In this document: positions 54,939 through 62,357 of the stretch, one piece after another
Position numbering within the stretch: the stretch's first letter is position 1
How the letters are laid out: each line of letters begins with the position of its first letter
DNA from: Cymbomonas tetramitiformis
Taxonomy: Eukaryota; Chlorophyta; Pyramimonadophyceae; Pyramimonadales; Pyramimonadaceae
Length of the DNA stretch: 62,357 nucleotides
NCBI GenBank assembly: GCA_001247695.2
Contig: LGRX02025860.1
Coordinates: forward strand, 1-62,357
Reading direction: 5' to 3'
The notes under the pieces: generated by a model
Told to the model about the DNA's origin: nothing
The model's input: only the letters and a program-made list of their open reading frames with translations
The model's database searches: none
Made by a program: the position numbers and the translations under genes

Positions 54939-55386
54939 ACTGGAATATCCTAGTTCACTAGATATCAGAAACTCCCGAACTGTGTGGATAAACTCATAAG
55001 ATAAATAAACCCTAAGCTAGATATACCCGGTGTGAGATATAATATACCGTATTATATCGGGTGGTCACTGAATAGTTTTCATACAAGTGTAAATTGATTA
55101 TAAGAGATAAACGAATATAAGCGTATCTGTGACCTAGGTTTCTGCCACCAAGTACTGTACGAGTACTGGTACAGCTAAACGGAGTCATGCACATAATGAC
55201 CTACGGCGCACTGAATCCAGCACCCGGAACGGTCTCGGACGGTTTCGGAGTCTAGCCTACCTGTGACACAACGTGTGTCACAGCACGAACCTATAGATCA
55301 GTCAGCAGTCCAGTGTTGGCCTAGGAGTCTGTCATAGGGGCCTGCACCGGGACTCCCGGTCAGGGCTGCCTATACAGATTTCAGCA
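54939..55386 (-). repeat. 5' LTR of A2, split by a solo LTR
   Basis: Pieces 54939-55030 and 55223-55386 match 51656-51908 with scattered substitutions. Confidence 0.88.
55031..55222 (-). mobile_element. Solo LTR nested in A2
   Basis: 192 bp. On the minus strand it begins TGCTGGATTCAGTGCG and ends TATCTCACA. The CCCGG duplication flanks it (55026-55030, 55223-55227). The TGCTGGATT start puts it in the same clan as family B, but the body is different. Confidence 0.85.
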
Positions 55387-55505
55387 ACATATTGGCAAAA
55401 CTATTGAACCGCGACATCAGCCTGGACACAGCGAAAACGAGTATGCTAGCATGGGCACTCAAATGGTGTCAGACTCACCCACTAGCACTTGGTATCTAAG
55501 GAAGG

Positions 55506-55721
55506 TGCTGGATTTGACACTGTGACACCCGAAACTGTCACATGTCACTTCCTATAGTAGGCTGGGTGACCGTCACCAGTAGACGGGAAACACCCGTTAG
55601 TAGGTATTTATGTGATCTCTACTTTTATCAATTACACTTTACCGTTCTGATATCGTAACCCTCAACTCAGGGTTTATCTCACCAGCTAGATATATATTAC
55701 AGCAAACCTATATATCTAACA
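55506..55721 (+). repeat. 5' LTR of B2
   Basis: It starts TGCTGGATTTGACACTG and ends ATATCTAACA, and shares the GGTGACCGTCACC palindrome with B1. Confidence 0.9.
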
Positions 55722-56139
55722 GGCTTGGCCCCACTTACGCTTTATTTAGCCACTGCGACACTGCCAACATCATTGGCTAAAGCCGGTCGCTTGGGATGGA
55801 GTGAGGCGCTCCACGCGTGAGAGTGCCGGCAGTCACGGGTATGGCCTAAGTTTTGTGGGTTGATTTACGGCGCGTTGTAGGCCTTTGAGAACATTTTTCT
55901 TACGGGATTTAACGTTGGACTGGTTTACGTCTTCTGGTTGGTTACCACACCGTTGCGTATCGGCCGCCTTTACCACACGACTTCCCGGAATTCCTGATCT
56001 CTCACGCACAGCTGCTGTATCGGCGACCCACCACATTTCTTGGCCGCCCACGACTTCCGCATTTTCACGTCTCCTTGCCTTACTCCACCCCTGCGCAGTC
56101 TATTTCATTATGGTCGCTTCTACTAGATCTACCGCTAGC

Positions 56140-58444
56140 ATGGCACATCGACGACGCACGTTAAACACGATTTTCGATTCCGTTGCTGCCAGGCATGCTA
56201 ACACCCCGGCTACGCCGCCGGCAGCGCAGCCGGCTGCTAATTCGGCGGGAGCTGCATTCTTGGCTTCAGTGCGTACCCTGCAAAGGGAGCACTTTGACAT
56301 GAAGATCGCCAAGTCCGTCCGTCAAAAGTTGTTCGAGAACAAGGATGGCAGATTTTCTGGGACGGAGTCCCACGCGTCGGCACTCTTCGCGAAGATGGTC
56401 TCTGCACTGCAGACGGCCTTCGTGGCCGAAGACATTGGGTTTGCTCCGCTTTTCGTGCTCGACGACGCGACCCTGGCCGTCCGCGTGGAGGCCAACAATT
56501 TGTTGTACTCCACACTCGAGCTGATGATCGACCCCATGTCGCCCGCAGCGGACTGGATGGATTCTTCCCACACCAGCTTCCCGGCCGACGGTAAGCGTGT
56601 TCTCCTTGAGTTCGCCCGCCGGATGATCCCGGCAGGTGACCCCTTTCAGGGGCAAGCTGACATGTTGGGCGTCCGCGTTTCTGCGGGCGTAGACCCCCAT
56701 GCATGTTGCGATCGGGGACTTCAACGCCGCGCTGAAGGCTGCGAGAACACGGGCGACGCTCCTCGCTGGACGAAGACGTGAAAGCACTGTTCATCAAAGT
56801 ACTCGACACCACCTTCTACCAGCCGGTGGTGTCCCGGTTGCTCCTCCACGATCAGCGAGCCGCTCATGACCTTTTCACGATTCAACAATGGATACGTGAA
56901 TGCTACTGTACTCCGAGCACGTGCGGGCGGGTACCGCCGTGGCGTCCGCCCACAAGTACTCACAGTCTCACACGGCGCGCATTTCATGGAGAAGGCCACC
57001 GATGACTCCGGTGGACCCGGTGAGCTCGCAGATTTGCGGACGATGGTCCTCGACTTGAAGCGGCAATTGGCCGCGTTTGTCGCCTCCGCTGAGTCCGAGC
57101 CGTCCCCGCGGGGATTCGCTCCCCGCGCGGACAAACCGGACCGACGAGACCCGCTTCGCAGCCTCGCCCCTTCCCAAGGGGGGCAATTGGTCACAGTCAA
57201 TCTCGAAGAAGGTCGCCTTTCACCGCGACACCGGTGCGACCGTACCATATTGCCAGAATCAGGTGTGCGCGAAGGGCAAGGCACGGCATTGGCATCGGGG
57301 CTGCCCAAACGGGGGTCGGACCGGCCTCTCGGCCTACGCTTTCGCTGAGGAAGCCGAGAACTCGGCGTTGACCGCGAAGTTTCAACATGCCATCGACCAC
57401 GACGACGCCGTAGAGTTCGACGCCCTCTGCATGCTCGCGGGCGGGAAGCCGGACATCTTCGCCGACCTCTCCGCGTGCTCGTTCTGCGAGGAGGACGGTG
57501 AGGCCCTCGTGTCCGCCGTCACTGAGTTCTCGGAGTTGGCACGCACGGCTGGGGCATCGACTTTCAACGTCAACACTTTCACCGCCAACATGCCGGTGGT
57601 GTCGGAACCGGCCACGCACTCCCCGCCCGCGTCGGTTGAATCCGATGAGGAGTGGACCGGTCCGCCTAACCCCTTTTGCCCGCCCGTCACCCGCACCTTT
57701 GCCGACTTCATTGAGAGCACGGGGATTGCATTGGGGGCGCCCGACGAGCCGCCCGTGAGCATGAACATGCTCTCCGCGGTCGAGGCGCCGGAGAGCGTGA
57801 TGAGCTACGAGCCCGCAACCTACGCCACGAGCGACGACGACGACGAGGATGCCTCGGTTGAGCTACCGCAGCCACGGTACGGCTGTGGAAGGGGCATTCC
57901 CGGCTTGGGGAGGTCTTTCCTCACTTCCTCTTTGGTGTGTGCACTTTTCGTAATTTGTGCTACCGCCGCACCACACACCGCTTCCGGTGTCGGTGGTGTC
58001 AATGCACGCGCATGCGCGGCTCCACCGGTCGGTGGTGCTGCGTGGACTGCCTCGGCAGTCCCAACTGCGGCGACTTCACCGCCTGCACCTTTTCATGGCA
58101 TGCTGGGCGACGCAGTGGGTGGTGCAGTGCCGAATGCTATACCGACGCGGGGACAGGCGCGGTATCGAGAGCTGCGGCAGGGATTCCACTTCTACGGCTT
58201 TCTCCCGCTGCCGCCAGAGCTCGTGGATCCTGGCCCTGACTGGGTTCCCCCTTCGCCGCCTTACTCACCACCGCCGTACTCGTCCGAGGACGAGGCGCCG
58301 AGCTCTGGGGACTCGGCGACTGAGATCGGGGATTCCTTAATTTCGTCTACGCATGATTTACCACCGGCCCCGGAGGCCGGCAACTACTGCACCATCACGC
58401 TGCTCCGAGCTGGCCGACCAGTTCCGGGAACCTCTAGTGGCTGA
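56140..58444 (+). pseudogene. Gag-like protein of B2, several frameshifts
   Basis: ATG 56140 (MAHRRRTL) aligns with B1. Small indels relative to B1 at about 56700, 56905 and 57145 break the frame at least three times. The part from about 57150 to the stop at 58444 reads cleanly and includes the knuckle, acidic region and hydrophobic segment (SLVCALFVICATAA near 57925-57975). The hydrophobic stretch is almost identical to B1 while the Pro-rich tail is more divergent. Confidence 0.8.
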
Positions 58445-58701
58445 AGATTGCTTACACCGTGCCTGCCTAGGGATTGGCTAGTGATTAGCTTTCTAGATGT
58501 GCAGAAGAGCTCTTTGAATTTGAGCTGTGTTTAGGGTTTTAGCACTTAACAGCTATATCTGACAATCTTTGCTGTGAGCTGGGACCGCCCTGACCAAGAG
58601 TACAGGCCCCCAGCTGTGCTACAGTTTCCTCCTGAAGTTGAGTAGGGAGTTTGTTGCTTCGTTTCACCACTAGCTCCGGCCACCACCCTAGGCGGGTGGT
58701 G

Positions 58702-58930
58702 TGCTGGATTTGACACTGTGACACCCGAAACTGTCACATGTCACTTCCTATAGTAGGCTGGGTGACCGTCACCAGTAGACGGGAAACACCCGTTAGGTAT
58801 TTATGTGATCTCTACTTTTATCAATTACACTTCACCGTTCTGATACCGTAACCCTCAACTCAGGGTTTATCTCACCAGCTAGATATATATTACAGCAAAC
58901 CTATATATATATATATATATATATATAACA
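58702..58930 (+). repeat. 3' LTR of B2 with TA expansion
   Basis: Like 55506-55721, but with a TA run at about 58900-58926 near its end. Confidence 0.9.
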
Positions 58931-59092
58931 GAAGGGTCTAGCGCTATGGTGACAAGTTTTCACGGCATTTGGACGCGTATCGCAAAAGTCGGTTCTGGGG
59001 GGTTTTATGAATTGGGGCGCCGATGTACTGAAATGGGGCAAAACGATTGGAGGGGTGTTCAATATGCCTGCAACTGCCTGCAACACACGTGT

Positions 59093-59310
59093 CGCAAACG
59101 TGTGCATATGATGGAACAAATACTGATAGTCCCGAGCGATATCAATGCTCATATATGAATCTGGCATGATCTCAACATATACATAGGTTCGTGATAATCA
59201 ATGCATACTCCAGCATAGCAAGTGATCGTAGAGCTACAATTTTTTTTGAAATTCTGATATTCTGAAACAACATGCAAAGCTCTGACATGCAAGCCCAAAT
59301 TTCTCACATG
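59093..59310 (+). repeat. Direct repeat, copy 1 (about 215 bp)
   Basis: Shares GTGTGCATATGATGG through ACATGCAAGCCC with 59846-60062, with a few substitutions and an indel in a T/A run. Confidence 0.85.
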
Positions 59311-59845
59311 AAAAAGAATAAAAACAGCACTACATAATATTCATCAAAATATAATAAAACCACCAAAAGTACGAATTATTGTACAAAATTGTGAGCAGAG
59401 CTGTCTTAGCAATCTAGCACTAGGCACGCGAACAGCCACCTAGCACTTGCGAAGGCAAAACAATAATGAGTCCACTAGTCCTGACCTGCGGTCAGAGCCT
59501 ACTTATTCTCAAGTCACTGTCACATCTGTAAAACTGTAACAAGCTTCCGCTCTAAAATCTTCATCCACCAATAGAATGCCACTATTCTCTGCCAGCTTTA
59601 ATGATGTTACCATATCCCATCTTCTGGCTGACACGTCAGTGGCAGCATCCTAAACGTCATTTCTTCTAGAAACATTCATCTCATCTCAATGTCATACCAT
59701 GATGACCAAGTCTTCCTCACCATATCTGCTATCTCCGAGCAGTCATCACGCGCGAGGCCTGTCATGCCTGTCATGTCTGTCACGCCTGTCACCAGCTGGA
59801 CAACCCCGGCTTCGGTACCAAGAGAAGCCGGCGTTTGTTACAGCT

Positions 59846-60062
59846 GTCGCAAATGTGTGCATATGATGGGACAAATACTGATAGTCCCGAGCGATGTCAA
59901 TGCTCATATATGAATCTGGCATGATCTCAACAAACACATAGGTTCGTAATAATCAATGCATACTCCAGCATAGCAAGTGATCGTAGAGCTACAAAATTTT
60001 TGAAATTCTGATATTCTGAAACAACATGCAAAGCTCTCACATGCAAGCCCGAATTTCGCATC
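59846..60062 (+). repeat. Direct repeat, copy 2 (about 215 bp)
   Basis: Partner of 59093-59310, 753 bp apart. Not flanked by an obvious coding element, so an LTR identity is unproven. Confidence 0.85.
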
Positions 60063-60144
60063 TGTAGCTGCTGCCTGCAGTAGCACAGACCTAAATATGG
60101 GCTTGTTCGGCATACTGCGTCGTGTCACCATCTCCCATAAACCT

Positions 60145-61259
<1,115 letters not shown>

Positions 61260-61264
61260 TCAGG

Positions 61265-61340
61265 GATATGACCGATGACATATGTGTCATACATGTCATA
61301 CCTGTCATGTCATGTCATGTCATATGTCATAATGACATGA
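61265..61340. repeat. ATGTCAT microsatellite
   Basis: CATGT and ATGTCAT units, largely palindromic, directly where the 5' part of the PHD frame is lost. Confidence 0.8.
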
Positions 61341-61680
61341 AAAGTCGTTTTCAGCGTCTACATAAAGGCATTTTCAGGCCCTGAAAAGGCGTTTTCAGGC
61401 CCTGGAAATTCGTTTTCAGTGTCTGAAAGGCATTTTCAGGCCCTGAAAAGTCGTTTTCAGCGTCTGCATAAAGGCATTTTCATGCCCTGAAAAGTCGTTT
61501 TCAGGGCCTGAATAAAGGCGTTTTCAGGGCCTGAATAAAGGCATTTTCAGGCCCTGGAAAGTCGTTTTCAGCGTCTGAAAGGCATTTTCAGGCCCTGGAA
61601 AGTCGTTTTCAGCGTCTACATAAAGGCATTTTCAGGCCCTGAAAACGACTTTTCAGGGCCTGAATAAAGGCATTTTCAAA
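61340..61680 (+). repeat. Tandem repeat with GGCATTTTCAGGCCCTG and GTCGTTTTCAG units
   Basis: Alternating units of about 22 bp pair into about 44-bp higher-order units. Neighbouring units are partly complementary. Confidence 0.9.
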
Positions 61681-61740
61681 GAATATTCTATAAAATATCA
61701 TATGTTTTTACTCTACATAATGTGCTAGCTACACATATAT

Positions 61741-62010
61741 TCACCACTGAGAGTCCAGCATCCAAAGAGGACAATTCCCCCTACGCTTCTTCGCAGCGCG
61801 TTCGGCATTTGCCTTGTTCTTGCGTCTCCTACGTGCAATCGCCGCGTCGGCACAGTTGTACCAACCACCTGGCTGGCACGAGTCCGACTCGTCTTCAGAG
61901 GAAGGATCAACAATAAAGTCGCAACACTCTTGGCGACTCTTTGAAGAGTCAAAGCTTTCAGACCTGCAAACAAAACTCTTCAGCTCAAAGCTGTTTGACA
62001 TTAATGTCAA
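61741..62010 (-). CDS. Hypothetical basic ORF
   Basis: An 89-codon minus-strand frame with an acidic patch (SSEDESDS) and a basic stretch (ARRRRKNKANAERAAKKRR) like a nuclear localisation signal. It is on the same strand as the PHD gene and upstream of it, so it might be a lost 5' exon. The first codons lie in the neighbouring tandem repeat. No family is recognised. Confidence 0.25.
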   Translation of the reverse strand: MTLMSNSFELKSFVCRSESFDSSKSRQECCDFIVDPSSEDESDSCQPGGWYNCADAAIARRRRKNKANAERAAKKRRGNCPLWMLDSQW

Positions 62011-62357
62011 AACGTTTCTTCTTTGCGCATTTCTCAGGCAAAACTCTTCAGCTCAAAGCTTTTTGACATTAATGTCAAAACGTTTGTTATTTGCGCATTT
62101 CACAGACAAAACTCTTCAGCTCAAAGCTTTTGACATTAATGTCAAAACGTTTGTTCTTTTGCGCATTTCTCGGGCAAAACTCTTCATCTCAAGCTTTTTT
62201 GACATTAATGTCAAAACGTTTCCTCTTTGCTTGCGCATTCTCGGAGCAAAGCAGTACATCTCAGAGCACGGCATTAATGTCAAAACGTTTCCTCTTGCGC
62301 ATTTCTCGGGCAAAAACGGTACATCTCAAAGCTTTTTGGCATTAATGTCAAAACTTT
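61973..62357 (+). repeat. Tandem repeat of about 68 bp running off the window
   Basis: At least five units contain the palindrome TTTTGACATTAATGTCAAAA and TTTGCGCATTTCTC. The array continues past the right edge. Confidence 0.92.

Larger units (their letters stand above)
51656..55386 (-). mobile_element. Gag-only LTR retrotransposon A2 (minus strand)
   Basis: A sister of A1 on the opposite strand. The target duplication ACATA flanks it (51651-51655, 55387-55391). Its 5' LTR (right side) is interrupted by a solo LTR of another family. The coding region is frameshifted and the LTRs have diverged more than those of B1 or the copia element. Confidence 0.88.
55506..58930 (+). mobile_element. Gag-only LTR retrotransposon B2, decayed
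   Basis: A sister of B1. The target duplication GAAGG flanks it (55501-55505, 58931-58935). Its 3' LTR carries an expanded TA microsatellite. It inserted 115 bp from A2. Confidence 0.9.
58936..60144. other. Intergenic stretch with a large direct repeat
   Basis: No gene recognised. A segment of about 215 bp occurs at 59093-59310 and again at 59846-60062. Between the copies the sequence is AT-rich, with short GCCTGTCA tandem units near 59758-59800. Confidence 0.7.

Noticed and set aside
55387..55505. Exon remnant resembling the end of an aldo/keto reductase between A2 and B2
   Set aside because: The resemblance (SMLAWALKWCQTHP) is about 15 residues, no upstream exon continues it, and the frame stops at once.

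Overview
This is a window from a repeat-rich eukaryotic nuclear genome. Only one gene is a clear host gene: actin, with a 182-nt intron near its 5' end (31814-33129). Most of the rest is nested mobile elements. Intron-poor coding, 5'-biased short introns with GTATGT donors, and gypsy, copia and PAT-like retroelements together fit an alga. A florideophyte red alga is my best guess, but nothing here settles the taxon.

Layout. 1-13609: a Ty3/gypsy chromovirus-like element cut by the left window edge. Its polyprotein runs gag, protease, reverse transcriptase, RNase H, Dam-like methyltransferase, integrase, chromodomain, C5-type methyltransferase. It is broken by two in-frame stops and by two Mutator-like DNA elements (3956-5993, 7736-9916), each with a 9-bp target duplication. 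13611-20566: a 5'-truncated PAT/DIRS-type tyrosine-recombinase retroelement with split direct repeats, itself invaded by a gag-only LTR element (A1, 16902-20484). 21654-25017: a second family of gag-only LTR element (B1), nearly intact and recent. 25368-30696: an apparently intact pogo-like DNA transposon with two introns, TA target duplication and 24-bp perfect inverted repeats, inserted in a 63-bp tandem repeat. It carries a large AT-rich minisatellite and a solo LTR. 31814-33129: actin. 35846-43941: a young Ty1/copia element (LTRs differ at 3 of 404 positions) with a Dam-like methyltransferase between protease and integrase. 43947-51650: no gene I can recognise. 51656-55386 (minus) and 55506-58930 (plus): further A and B family copies, both broken, with a solo LTR nested in A2. 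60145-61259 (minus): a broken PHD-finger plus methyltransferase-like gene. 61330-62357: satellite-like tandem repeats.

The striking theme is that each coding-complete retroelement class here (gypsy, copia, PAT) carries an NPPF/NPPY-type methyltransferase-like domain, at a different place in the polyprotein. The gypsy element adds a chromodomain and a second, cytosine-type methyltransferase. The gypsy and copia Dam-like domains look homologous to each other. A second theme is a clan of gag-only LTR elements (LTRs starting TGCTG) whose single protein ends in a conserved transmembrane segment. All coordinates and alignments were made by eye.
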